A DNA stretch of 64,000 bases from Thalassobius vesicularis (GTDB lineage Bacteria; Pseudomonadota; Alphaproteobacteria; Rhodobacterales; Rhodobacteraceae), in contig NZ_SSMD01000010.1 in NCBI RefSeq assembly GCF_004799325.1, positions 62,001-126,000 of the forward strand, read 5' to 3'. Each line of letters begins with the position of its first letter. Within the stretch, counting starts at the first letter, position 1. Of this stretch, positions 9,215-17,106 are shown in pieces. A model generated the notes under the pieces. That model was given only the letters and a program-made list of their open reading frames with translations, searched no databases and was not told the origin of the DNA. Both the position numbers and the translations under genes were made by a program.

Positions 9215-9630
9215 ACCAGCCCCTTCACGTGCCCGGCCACCCAGTCGGGCACGCTGATCTTGCGCATCGTCGCCTTTTCCACGAACACGCAGACGAACCG
9301 CCCCGCGAAACACGCGCGCCCCTGCTGCACCCCCTCCACCTCGAACGTGACCGAGCTGTCGCCCATCCGCGCGAACCGCACCCGCGTTTCCAGCGGCGCG
9401 CGCGGCGTGATCGGGCCGGTGAAGTCCAGCTCCAGATGCACGAACGGCGTGCCGATCCCCAGATCGACATTCATCTGAAACCAGCCCGTGCCGTTCAGCC
9501 GCCCGCGCCAGAATGCGTCGATCGCCTCCAGCGCGAAATCGACGATCTTGCCGGTGTAGACGATGCCCGCCGGGTCGCAGTCGCCAAAGGCCACCTCGCG
9601 GGTGTGGGTCAGGTGAAACGGGGTGCTCAT
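9199..9630 (-). CDS. Acyl-CoA thioesterase, hotdog fold (4-hydroxybenzoyl-CoA type)
   Basis: This 143-residue single hotdog-domain protein has the N-terminal signature FGDCDPAGIVYTGKIVDFALEA, where the Asp of DPAGIVY is the catalytic residue in the 4-hydroxybenzoyl-CoA thioesterase branch. It hydrolyses acyl- or aryl-CoA, perhaps to release CoA from dead-end intermediates. It converges with the frameshifted ligase and overlaps its 3' end by 16 bp. The start is at 9630. Confidence 0.88.
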   Translation of the reverse strand: MSTPFHLTHTREVAFGDCDPAGIVYTGKIVDFALEAIDAFWRGRLNGTGWFQMNVDLGIGTPFVHLELDFTGPITPRAPLETRVRFARMGDSSVTFEVEGVQQGRACFAGRFVCVFVEKATMRKISVPDWVAGHVKGLVQAGQ

Positions 9631-9732
9631 GGGGTCTGTCCGGGGTCTGAAATCAACGTACGAAAATCGGCCGAAACCTTACGATTCTGCGGGTGAACGG
9701 ATCGTGTGCGGGCCGGTCCTTTGCGTAATACG

Positions 9733-9790
9733 GGCGCGAAGACGGGGGAGTGCCGCCTTCGCGCCGCGTTCCGCCGAGGGAAGGCGGAAC
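9733..9790. terminator. Two tandem GC-rich hairpins after the bad/ali operon
   Basis: Perfect inverted repeats GGCGCGAAG (9733-9741) / CTTCGCGCC (9757-9765) and GTTCCGCC (9768-9775) / GGCGGAAC (9783-9790) follow one another in the 211-bp gap between the SDR stop (9842) and the thioesterase start (9630). Both flanking genes run leftward, so the hairpins could end or attenuate the operon. No T-run follows, so they are not classic intrinsic terminators. Confidence 0.4.
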
Positions 9791-9841
9791 ACCGAGGGGA
9801 CGGGAGGATCGCCCTCTGGATTCTTGTTTTTCCTCAAACGG

Positions 9842-10600
9842 TTACAGCGACGGGATGATCCCGCCAGAGACCGAGATGATATCGCCAGTGATGAATCGCG
9901 CCCGGTCGCTGGCCAGAAAGGCAACGGCGTCCGCGATCTCCTCGGGCTCGGCCATCCGCTGGATAAAAGCCTTTGAGGTCAGTCGCTTGGCATGATCCTC
10001 GGGCATATTTTCGGTGATCGAGGTGCGCGTTAACCCTGGCGCGACCGCATTGACGGTCACGTAAGGGGCGAATTCCTCGGCCAGAGATTTCGTCAAAGAC
10101 GCCACCCCCGCCTTCGCCGCAGCATAGTCCGCCTGCCCCGCTTCGCCGCCGAAGACGATGCTTACAACGTTGATAATACGTCCTTTTTTCCGCGCAATCA
10201 TCCCCGGTGCGACGCGCTGGGTCAGGTGAAATGTGCCGATCAGGTTCAGATCCATGGTCGCCCGGAACTGCGCCTCGGTCATCTCCAGAAACGGGGTGTA
10301 GAGCCGTTTGGACCGGATGCCGCCCACCAGATTTAGCAGGATATCCACGCCGCCCAACGACATCTGGGCCAGATTGCAGAAGGCATCCGCCTCGTCCGCG
10401 CGGGTGACGTCGGCGCGCAGGCTGGCCACCCTGACGCCCCGCGCCTCGGCCCAGTCCACCGCCTCCGCCAACCGATTGGCCGAGATATCCGTCAGCGCCA
10501 ACCCCGTCACACCCGCGTCCACAAGGGCTGCGGCGACGGCCCGCCCCATCGGCCCGCCCGCCCCGCTGATCATCGCGACCTGACCGGACAGATCCGTCAT
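9842..10600 (-). CDS. SDR oxidoreductase at end of cyclohexanecarboxylate operon
   Basis: This 252-residue short-chain dehydrogenase has ISGAGGPMG in the cofactor loop and catalytic YAAAK. Its start codon overlaps the stop of the aliA-like ligase (ATGA), so it is translated with it. Known badHI-aliAB sets do not need a second SDR. It could oxidise a hydroxylated ring intermediate or feed a related alicyclic acid into the pathway. It differs clearly from the BadH-type SDR at 14320. Confidence 0.85.
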   Translation of the reverse strand: MTDLSGQVAMISGAGGPMGRAVAAALVDAGVTGLALTDISANRLAEAVDWAEARGVRVASLRADVTRADEADAFCNLAQMSLGGVDILLNLVGGIRSKRLYTPFLEMTEAQFRATMDLNLIGTFHLTQRVAPGMIARKKGRIINVVSIVFGGEAGQADYAAAKAGVASLTKSLAEEFAPYVTVNAVAPGLTRTSITENMPEDHAKRLTSKAFIQRMAEPEEIADAVAFLASDRARFITGDIISVSGGIIPSL

Positions 10601-12240
10601 TTTGCGCCTTCTTTCAACATGTTACGCAAAGCGAACTTCTGGATTTTCCCCGAGGCGGTCGCCGGCAAGGCACTGCGCACCTCCAGCCGTTCGGGCCAAT
10701 ATTGCTTGGCCAGATGCTGTTCGCCCAGGAACGCCTGCATGTCCGCAAAGCTAAACTCCGCCCCCGGTTTCGGCACCACGAAGGCGCAGGCTCGCTCGCC
10801 CAACCGCTCGTCCGGATAGCCCACGATCGCCACCGTAGCGACGCTGGGATGCTTGAACAGCAGCGATTCCACCTCGATCACCGGGATATTTTCCGCCCCG
10901 CGAATGATGATGTCCTTAGAACGCCCGCAAATCCGGATGTACCCCGCCGCGTCCGCCCGCGCGATGTCGCCCGTGTCGAACCAGCCCTCGGCATCAATGT
11001 TGTTCCACTGCGGCCGCTTCAGGTAGCCCCCGAAATTCGAGCACCCGCGCACGAACAGCTCGCCCTCATGCCCTGCCGGAACCGGCTTGCCATCTGTGCC
11101 GCGGATTTGCAGCTCCATCCCCTCCAACGGGTAGCCGTCGGTGTGCACGGCGCGCTCGTCTGGGTCGTCGAGGTTGATCAGCGTGACCGCCCCGTTTTCC
11201 GTCATGCCCCAGGCCGAGACGATCTTGGTTCCCAGCACCGCATGGGCGCGCTCCACGACCGGACCGGGGATCGCCGTACCCGCGCACAGGAAGGTGCGCA
11301 GCGAGGAACTGTCGGTCCCGTTCACCTCGACCGCGTTCGCCAAATCCATCAAGAACGGCGTAGAAGCCATTGTAAACGAGCAGTTTTCCTGCTCGACCAC
11401 ACGCGCAGCCAAGTCCTTGTCCCACATGTCCAACAGCACCGCACTGGCCTGCAATTGCACCGGCATCAGCAGCCCGTACATGAACCCCGTCTGGTGCGCC
11501 ATCGGCGAGGCCATCAGGATCACGTCCTCAGCACCCAACCGCAACCGCGCCGCATAGGGCACCAGATTGGCGTACATCGTGTTGGCCGTGTGCATCACGC
11601 CCTTGGGTTCACCCGTGGTGCCCGAGGTATAGATCAGCTGGCACACCTCGTTCGGCCCACCCCGGTTTTCGCTGCAAATCCGCGCGCGGTCGGGGTCGGT
11701 GTCAAAGGCCGGGTCCATCAGCAGCGCGTCAAAGCTGTTCGGCCCCTCGCCGTCCAGAACGACGATGTGTTGCAGATCCGGCAGGTTGGGTTTCATGCCC
11801 TCGGCCATCGCCTCATGATCGAAGCCACGGAACAGTTTGGGGATGACGAAAACCTTCGCCTCGCCGTGTTTGAGCATGAAATTCAGCTCGTGTTCACGGA
11901 AGATATGCATCACCGGATTGAACACGGCGCCCAATCGGGCGCAGCCCAGATAGGTCGCCACGAACTGCCAGCTGTTGGGCAACTGGCAACAGACCACATC
12001 GTCCTTGCCCACGCCCAACCGGTGCAAACCGATCGCCGCGCGGTCGGCCAGCTTGTCCAGCTCGGCATAGGTCAGGTCCGTCCGCGCGCCCGTCCCGACG
12101 CTGATCGAGGTCAGCGCCCGTTTATCGGAGCACGTCGCCAGACAGGCGTCGAAATAGTCGTTGACGGTCTTGTTCTTCCACAATCCACGCGCGGTCATCT
12201 CCTCCTGACGGGGCGCGATCAATACGGCATCGAATTTCAT
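10597..12240 (-). CDS. aliA: Cyclohexanecarboxylate-CoA ligase-like AMP-forming ligase
   Basis: This 547-residue adenylate-forming ligase carries YTSGTTGEPKG, SAWGMTENG, the hinge segment DTGDIARADAAGYIRICGR and a C-terminal SGKIQKFALR Lys motif. Length and gene context (next to BadI, BadH and an AliB-like dehydrogenase) match AliA, which makes cyclohexanecarboxyl-CoA. The name rests mainly on that context. AGGAGG lies before the ATG at 12240. The ORF is intact, in contrast to the ligase at 7687. Confidence 0.82.
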   Translation of the reverse strand: MKFDAVLIAPRQEEMTARGLWKNKTVNDYFDACLATCSDKRALTSISVGTGARTDLTYAELDKLADRAAIGLHRLGVGKDDVVCCQLPNSWQFVATYLGCARLGAVFNPVMHIFREHELNFMLKHGEAKVFVIPKLFRGFDHEAMAEGMKPNLPDLQHIVVLDGEGPNSFDALLMDPAFDTDPDRARICSENRGGPNEVCQLIYTSGTTGEPKGVMHTANTMYANLVPYAARLRLGAEDVILMASPMAHQTGFMYGLLMPVQLQASAVLLDMWDKDLAARVVEQENCSFTMASTPFLMDLANAVEVNGTDSSSLRTFLCAGTAIPGPVVERAHAVLGTKIVSAWGMTENGAVTLINLDDPDERAVHTDGYPLEGMELQIRGTDGKPVPAGHEGELFVRGCSNFGGYLKRPQWNNIDAEGWFDTGDIARADAAGYIRICGRSKDIIIRGAENIPVIEVESLLFKHPSVATVAIVGYPDERLGERACAFVVPKPGAEFSFADMQAFLGEQHLAKQYWPERLEVRSALPATASGKIQKFALRNMLKEGAK

Positions 12241-12267
12241 TTGGGTCCTCCTCCCGGTGATTTCGGC

Positions 12268-13425
12268 TTAGTTGCCGACGGCTTTGCGGCCGGCGCGGTC
12301 GCGCGCGATGATGGTTTTCATGATGTTCGCGGTGCCGTCGCCGATCTGCAGGCCCAGCACGTCGCGCAGGCGCTGCTCGAACGGCAATTCGTTGGAATAG
12401 GCGTAGTGACCATGCATCAGCAGGCAGCAATGCACGGTTTCATAGGCCAGAAGCGGCGGCCACCACTTGGTCATCGCGGCCTCGGCGGTGTGGGGCAGGC
12501 CCTGATCCTTCAGCCACAGCGCGTGCATGGACAGCAGCCGCGCCGCCTGCACCTGCGTGTCGAAATTCGCCAGCTGGTGCGACACCCCCTGGAACGAGGC
12601 CAGCGGCTGGCCGAACGCCTTGTGTTCAGCGACATGGGCCCAGGTTTCATCCAGGCTTTGTTGCGCCAGGCCAATGCACTGCAACCCGATCAGAGAGCGC
12701 GAGAAATCGAAGCCCTGCATGACCTGCACGAAGCCCTTGTTTTCCGTCCCCAACAGGTGGTCGGCAGGTACGCGCACATTGTCGAAAAAGATCGAGCCAC
12801 GCCCGATCGCCCGCTGCCCCAGGCAGCTGAACCGCGTGGTGGAAATGCCCGGCAGGTCCATCGGCACCAGAATGGCCGAGACGCCATGCGCCTTATCCTC
12901 GGGCTTGCCGGTGCGGGCGAAAACGATGGTCGCCGCGGCCTGATCGGCGGCCGAGATCGAGGTCTTTTCGCCGTTCAGCACGTAGTAATCGCCGTCCCGC
13001 TCCATCTTCAGGCCCAGATTGCCCGCATCCGAGCCGCCCCGCGGTTCGGTCAGCGCGATGGCCAGCATGATTTCCCCGGCAGTGACGCGGGGCAGCCATT
13101 TGGCGGCGATTTCGGGCTTGGCGAAATTCTTCAGCACCTGCCCGTTCAGCGAGGCCAGAAGCGGGATGTAGCCAAAGCTGAAATCGGCGCGAGCGATTTC
13201 CTCGATGATGACACCGGAATAGATCGCGCCCACGCCCATGCCGCCGAATTCCTCGGGCAGTTCGGGGGCGATCAGGCCCAGCTCGCCCATCTCGCGGATC
13301 AGTTCGGGTTCAAACCGGCCCGATTTTTCGCGCGCCTGGTAGCCCGGCGCCAGTTTCTCCAGCGCGAATTTGCGCGCCATGTCACGGACGGCGGCGATCT
13401 CGTCTGTCTCGTAAATGCTCATCAT
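12268..13425 (-). CDS. aliB: Cyclohexanecarboxyl-CoA dehydrogenase-like acyl-CoA dehydrogenase
   Basis: This 385-residue acyl-CoA dehydrogenase has ALTEPRGGSDAG in the FAD region. It is unusual at the active site. The canonical C-terminal catalytic Glu position reads IGDGTANIM, with Asp (about residue 363) in place of Glu. The alternative LCAD-type position reads FDFSRSL, with no Glu. An Asp base would fit an enzyme specialised for cyclic acyl-CoA. I chose ATG 13425 because AGGAGGAG is 7 bases upstream; ATG 13431 is too close and ATG 13422 is also possible. It lies between badI and aliA in one leftward operon. Confidence 0.82.
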   Translation of the reverse strand: MMSIYETDEIAAVRDMARKFALEKLAPGYQAREKSGRFEPELIREMGELGLIAPELPEEFGGMGVGAIYSGVIIEEIARADFSFGYIPLLASLNGQVLKNFAKPEIAAKWLPRVTAGEIMLAIALTEPRGGSDAGNLGLKMERDGDYYVLNGEKTSISAADQAAATIVFARTGKPEDKAHGVSAILVPMDLPGISTTRFSCLGQRAIGRGSIFFDNVRVPADHLLGTENKGFVQVMQGFDFSRSLIGLQCIGLAQQSLDETWAHVAEHKAFGQPLASFQGVSHQLANFDTQVQAARLLSMHALWLKDQGLPHTAEAAMTKWWPPLLAYETVHCCLLMHGHYAYSNELPFEQRLRDVLGLQIGDGTANIMKTIIARDRAGRKAVGN

Positions 13426-13525
13426 GTGCATTCTCCTCCTGAATGCGGGCAAACCCGGTCCGGTCCGCCAGGGCGGTCGATTATGTGGTGGATTGGCCGG
13501 GCGGGTGCGCCGCCCGGCGGGCGCG

Positions 13526-14308
13526 TCAGCCCTTGAACTTGCGGAAGTCCGGCTTGCGCTTTTCCTTGAAGGCGATACCGCCTTCCTTGCTTTCGTCGGT
13601 GTCATAATACAGCGACAGGCCCAGCATCCCGAGGCCGGCGATACCGCGCTGATGCTCGGTGTCCATGTTGAAGCTGCGCTTGGCCAGCGCGATAGCGGTG
13701 GGCGATTTCTCCATGATCTCGGCGCACCAGCGATCAACCTCGGCGTCCAGCTCGTCATGCGGGACGACCTTGTTGACCAAGCCCATCTCCAGCGCCTCCT
13801 GAGCGTTGTAGCGGCGGCACATGTACCAGATTTCACGGGCTTTTTTCTCGCCCACGACGCGGGCCAGGAAGGCGGTTCCATAGCCCGGATCGACCGAGCC
13901 GACCTTGGGCCCGACCTGCCCGAACTGCGCGCGGTCGCCTGCGATGGTCATGTCGCAGATCGTCGCCAGCACGTTGCCGCCACCGATGGCAAAGCCCTGC
14001 ACCTTGGCGATCACCGGCTTGGGCACGTCGCGGATGATCGAGTGCAGATCCTCCATCGGAAGGCCGATAGTGCCGCGCCCGTCATACTGGCCCTCGTGGG
14101 CCGACTGGTCGCCACCGGTGCAAAACGCCTTGTCGCCCGCGCCCGACAGCACGATGACACCAACCGATTTGTCCCATCCGGCCTTGTTGAAGGCGTGGAT
14201 CAATTCCTCGCAGGTTTGGCCGCGAAAGGCGTTGTACTTGTCGGGGCGGTTGATGGTGATGTGCGCCGCGCCGTCTTTGACGGTGTAAAGAATGTCCTGG
14301 TATTCCAT
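13526..14308 (-). CDS. badI: 2-ketocyclohexanecarboxyl-CoA hydrolase
   Basis: This 260-residue crotonase-fold protein closely follows the remembered Rhodopseudomonas palustris BadI sequence. Shared blocks include INRPDKYNAFRG, GAGDKAFCTGGDQS, GQVGPKVGSVDPGYGTAFLA and KKAREIWYMC. BadI opens the ring of 2-ketocyclohexanecarboxyl-CoA by hydrolytic C-C cleavage to pimelyl-CoA. The SVDPGYG segment matches the MenB-like active-site Asp region. It sits 12 bp after the BadH-type gene and about 100 bp before the AliB-type gene. This is the most specific identification in the left half. Confidence 0.93.
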   Translation of the reverse strand: MEYQDILYTVKDGAAHITINRPDKYNAFRGQTCEELIHAFNKAGWDKSVGVIVLSGAGDKAFCTGGDQSAHEGQYDGRGTIGLPMEDLHSIIRDVPKPVIAKVQGFAIGGGNVLATICDMTIAGDRAQFGQVGPKVGSVDPGYGTAFLARVVGEKKAREIWYMCRRYNAQEALEMGLVNKVVPHDELDAEVDRWCAEIMEKSPTAIALAKRSFNMDTEHQRGIAGLGMLGLSLYYDTDESKEGGIAFKEKRKPDFRKFKG

Positions 14309-14319
14309 TTTCGGCCTCC

Positions 14320-15087
14320 TCAGCCGTGCATTGTCAGACCGCCCGAGACAGAGATGACCTGCCCGGTGATGAAGCCCGCGTCGTCGCTGGCGAAGAACAG
14401 GATGGCACCCGGCAGGTCCTCGGGCCGACCAAGGCGGCCCATCGGAACGGCGCGGGTAAAGGCGACGCGCAGCTTTTCGGGGTCGCCAGCGGATTCCATG
14501 AACGCCTCCAGCATCCCGGTTTCTGTCACGCCGGGGCAGACCACGTTGACGCTGATGCCGTGGCGGGCGTGTTCACGCGCGATGGTTTTGGAAAAGGCGA
14601 TGACGCCCGCCTTGCAGGCCGCGTAAACCGATTCACCGGACGAGCCGACCCGCGCCGCGTCCGACGCAACCGAGATGATCCGGCCCGAGCGCCGCTCGGC
14701 CATCTTCGCCAGCACGGGATGGGTGATGTTCAGCACCGAGCGCAGGTTGATGTCGATGATCTTGGTCCAGAAGGTCGGGTCGGATTTCAGGAAGGGCGTG
14801 AACACGTCCCAGCCTGCGACATTGGCCAGCACGTCGATTGCGCCGAACTCGGCCTCGATCTTTGCGACGGCTTCCTGCACCGCGTCGAAGTCGGTCAGAT
14901 CGCAGGCCAGTGCCAGCGCATCGCCGCCTTGCGCGGTGATCTTCTCGGCCACGACCTGTGCGGCCGCGGCGTTCAGATCAGTGACAACGACACGCGCGCC
15001 TTCTTCGGCAAAGCGCAGGCAAGTTGCCGCACCAATTCCACCCGCGCCGCCCGTTACGACAACTGTTTTACCTTTCAGGCCCTTCAC
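14320..15087 (-). CDS. badH: 2-hydroxycyclohexanecarboxyl-CoA dehydrogenase
   Basis: This 255-residue SDR has TGGAGGIGAAT and YAACKAG and strong similarity to the remembered BadH sequence at its start (GLKGKTVVVTGG). It oxidises 2-hydroxycyclohexanecarboxyl-CoA to the 2-keto form, the BadI substrate. I chose the GTG at 15087 over longer starts because GAGGAGGG lies 5-6 bases upstream and the length then equals the known 255 residues. It is first of the operon badH-badI-aliB-aliA-SDR, divergent from the MarR gene. Confidence 0.88.
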   Translation of the reverse strand: MKGLKGKTVVVTGGAGGIGAATCLRFAEEGARVVVTDLNAAAAQVVAEKITAQGGDALALACDLTDFDAVQEAVAKIEAEFGAIDVLANVAGWDVFTPFLKSDPTFWTKIIDINLRSVLNITHPVLAKMAERRSGRIISVASDAARVGSSGESVYAACKAGVIAFSKTIAREHARHGISVNVVCPGVTETGMLEAFMESAGDPEKLRVAFTRAVPMGRLGRPEDLPGAILFFASDDAGFITGQVISVSGGLTMHG

Positions 15088-15297
15088 CGGAACCCTCCTC
15101 TTCATCAAATCTTTCTGGGGAACGACGCCTGCATGGCGTTTTTGCGGCACGTTATGCGTAATCGCTTGCCGCACCAACGTCTCGTCCTCCCTGCAGCAAT
15201 ATCAGCCGAGTCGGGTTTTTATGTCAATATCTTTCCATTTATCTCAAATTCCACATCCCGCGCCCCCATTGACCATGACCCGAAAATTGCGCAACGT
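15088..15297. promoter_or_regulatory. Divergent control region between badH and badR-like gene
   Basis: This 210-bp gap separates the leftward bad/ali operon from the rightward MarR gene and must hold both promoters. It is AT-rich between about 15220 and 15260. I see no long palindrome. Control by the adjacent MarR protein is inferred from the known BadR arrangement. Confidence 0.4.
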
Positions 15298-15795
15298 ATG
15301 GCAATGGAAGACGTTGAAAGCACACGCGATTTGGACATTGACGATCTGGGGAACCGCCTGTTCTTCCGGCTGTATCAATCCGCGAACATGATGCACAAAA
15401 CCGGCACCCGCGCGCTGGAAGAGACCCGCGTGACCACCCAGCAATGGGCGATCATCGGCGCCTTGGCACGTGACGGTGTCGAAGAGGGAATCGCCGTGGG
15501 CGACCTGACGCGCTTCCTGTTGGTCAGCCGTCAGAACCTGACGGGCGTTCTGTCACGGCTCGAGGCGCTGGGACTGGTGGAGCGTGCCGTCTCGCCCACT
15601 GACAGCCGCAGCCGCCTGATCCGCCTGACCGAGCAAGGCCGGACCCTGTGGCGCAACGACATGCGCCAGAAAATCGCCAACTTCTACGCGGCGGCGCTGG
15701 ACGGGTTTTCGACCACCGACAAGATCCACGTCATCCACTATTTCGACAAGCTGCTTCAGAACATGAAGCGGATCGACCCCGACTCAGGGTCCTGA
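15298..15795 (+). CDS. badR: MarR-family regulator, BadR-like
   Basis: This is a winged-helix protein of 165 residues with the recognition region VGDLTRFLLVSRQNLTGVLS and wing ERAVSPTDSRSRLIRLT. In Rhodopseudomonas BadR represses the cyclohexanecarboxylate genes and is adjacent to badH; the same placement is seen here, divergent from badH. I use the ATG at 15298 (15304 is equally possible); a longer upstream reading frame runs antisense through badH and is not real. The symbol rests on context more than on sequence. Confidence 0.8.
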   Translation: MAMEDVESTRDLDIDDLGNRLFFRLYQSANMMHKTGTRALEETRVTTQQWAIIGALARDGVEEGIAVGDLTRFLLVSRQNLTGVLSRLEALGLVERAVSPTDSRSRLIRLTEQGRTLWRNDMRQKIANFYAAALDGFSTTDKIHVIHYFDKLLQNMKRIDPDSGS

Positions 15796-15865
15796 ATCAC
15801 GCGGACGCAGGTCGTTTCGGACGACCGCGCCAGCCGCGATCACCAGTAAACATATTGCCATTTAA

Positions 15866-15899
15866 AACGCACCGCGGCTTTTTGCAGACGCGGTGCGTT
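15866..15899 (+). terminator. 11-bp stem hairpin after badR-like gene
   Basis: A perfect 11-bp inverted repeat, AACGCACCGCG (15866-15876) and CGCGGTGCGTT (15889-15899), encloses a 12-base loop about 70 bp after the MarR stop codon. An A-run precedes it but no strong T-run follows. It probably ends badR transcription and insulates the next promoter. Confidence 0.5.
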
Positions 15900-16012
15900 C
15901 GGCTGCCCCCTACGAATTGTCCATAAATTTCCACCCGTTCATCCATTTTTTACAAGGCGGAAGATTGCTTTACTGCAGCGGAACAGGACGGACCCGCAAA
16001 TAGCACTTATGC

Positions 16013-16030
16013 AATTATGTTGTCATAATT
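16013..16030 (+). promoter_or_regulatory. AATTATG-N4-CATAATT palindrome upstream of dehydrogenase gene
   Basis: A perfect 7-bp dyad, AATTATG (16013-16019) and CATAATT (16024-16030), lies about 40 bp before the ATG at 16068 in an AT-rich tract. CATAATTAT also occurs at 1816-1824 in the first divergent promoter. This looks like a regulator site, plausibly for one of the two MarR proteins. No experimental support is implied. Confidence 0.4.
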
Positions 16031-16067
16031 ATAAAAACATGTTTACATATGTGCAGGAGGAAACCAG

Positions 16068-17090
16068 ATGCGTGCATTGCTTTTGACAGCGCGCGGCTCA
16101 CAGGGGGCTGCGCTCAGCGACGTGCCTCGGCCGGTGCCGGCACAGGGGCAGGTTCTGGTCCGGATGCTGGCCGCGTCCGTGAACCGGGTTGACCTGTACA
16201 TGCGGGATAACGGGGCGGGGATTACCCATTCCTTGCCGCAGATCATGGGAATTGACGGGGTCGGCGAGGTGGCCGAAGCCCCCGAGGGATCGCGGTTCAC
16301 GCCGGGTGACCGGGTGATCCTGTACCCGTACGAATTTTGCGGGAAATGTCGCTATTGCCTGGAGGGGGATCAGCCGCTGTGCACCTCGGCCAAGATCTTT
16401 GGCGAGCATCGCGACGGCACCATCGCCGACTATATCGCCGTGCCGGAAACCGCGTTGCTGCCGATCTCGGACAGCGTGGATGTCGAGGCGGCAGCAACCA
16501 TCGGCGTGGCCTATCTGACCGCTTGGCGCATGGTGTTTGGCAAGGTGCCCCTGGCCCCCGGCGCGACCGTTCTGGTGCAGGGCGCGGGCGGCGGGGTCAG
16601 CTATGCGGCGGCGCAATTGGCACGTGTGGCGGGCGCTCGGGTGATCCTGACGACCACCGGCGCGGCCAAGCTGGTGCATTTCCGCGATCAGGGGTTCGAG
16701 GTGATCGACTATGCCGACGGCCCCTCCTCCAAGTCCGTTCTGGCCCTGACCGGGGGCGAAGGCGTGGATCTGGTCGTCGATAACGTCGGTGCGGCGACTT
16801 GGGATCAATCCCTGCGCAGCCTGCGGCGTGGCGGGGCTATCGTGACCTGCGGGGCAACGACGGGCAGCGCGCCCTCGGCTGATTTGCAGCGCATGTTCAT
16901 TCGGCAGCTTTCCGTCCATGGCTCGACCATGGGCAGCGTGGGCGAGTTCCGCCAGCTGATCGCAACCTTCGAATCCGGGGCGATCCGCCCGCCCATCGAC
17001 AGCGTCTACCCTCTGGAACGCGCCGCCGAGGCGCTCGACCGCCTCTCTGCCCCCGACCGGCTGGGCAAAGTCGTCATTCAGATCGCGTGA
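16068..17090 (+). CDS. Zinc-binding MDR-family alcohol dehydrogenase / quinone oxidoreductase
   Basis: This 340-residue medium-chain dehydrogenase has four Cys of the structural zinc lobe in FCGKCRYCLEGDQPLC (about residues 87-102) and the cofactor loop VQGAGGGVSYAAAQLA. The first catalytic-zinc Cys position reads NRVDLY, as in quinone oxidoreductases. It is therefore an NAD(P)H-dependent enoyl reductase or oxidoreductase rather than a classic alcohol dehydrogenase. AGGAGG lies before the ATG and an AT-rich dyad lies upstream. The hydratase at 17107 follows closely. Confidence 0.85.
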   Translation: MRALLLTARGSQGAALSDVPRPVPAQGQVLVRMLAASVNRVDLYMRDNGAGITHSLPQIMGIDGVGEVAEAPEGSRFTPGDRVILYPYEFCGKCRYCLEGDQPLCTSAKIFGEHRDGTIADYIAVPETALLPISDSVDVEAAATIGVAYLTAWRMVFGKVPLAPGATVLVQGAGGGVSYAAAQLARVAGARVILTTTGAAKLVHFRDQGFEVIDYADGPSSKSVLALTGGEGVDLVVDNVGAATWDQSLRSLRRGGAIVTCGATTGSAPSADLQRMFIRQLSVHGSTMGSVGEFRQLIATFESGAIRPPIDSVYPLERAAEALDRLSAPDRLGKVVIQIA

Positions 17091-17106
17091 CATGGACGGA
17101 AACTCA

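Noticed and set aside
10702-13536. A 944-codon open frame on the plus strand
   Set aside because: It lies antisense to aliA and aliB, has no domain and no ribosome binding site, and its His/Arg/Gln-rich composition is typical of a GC-rich shadow frame.
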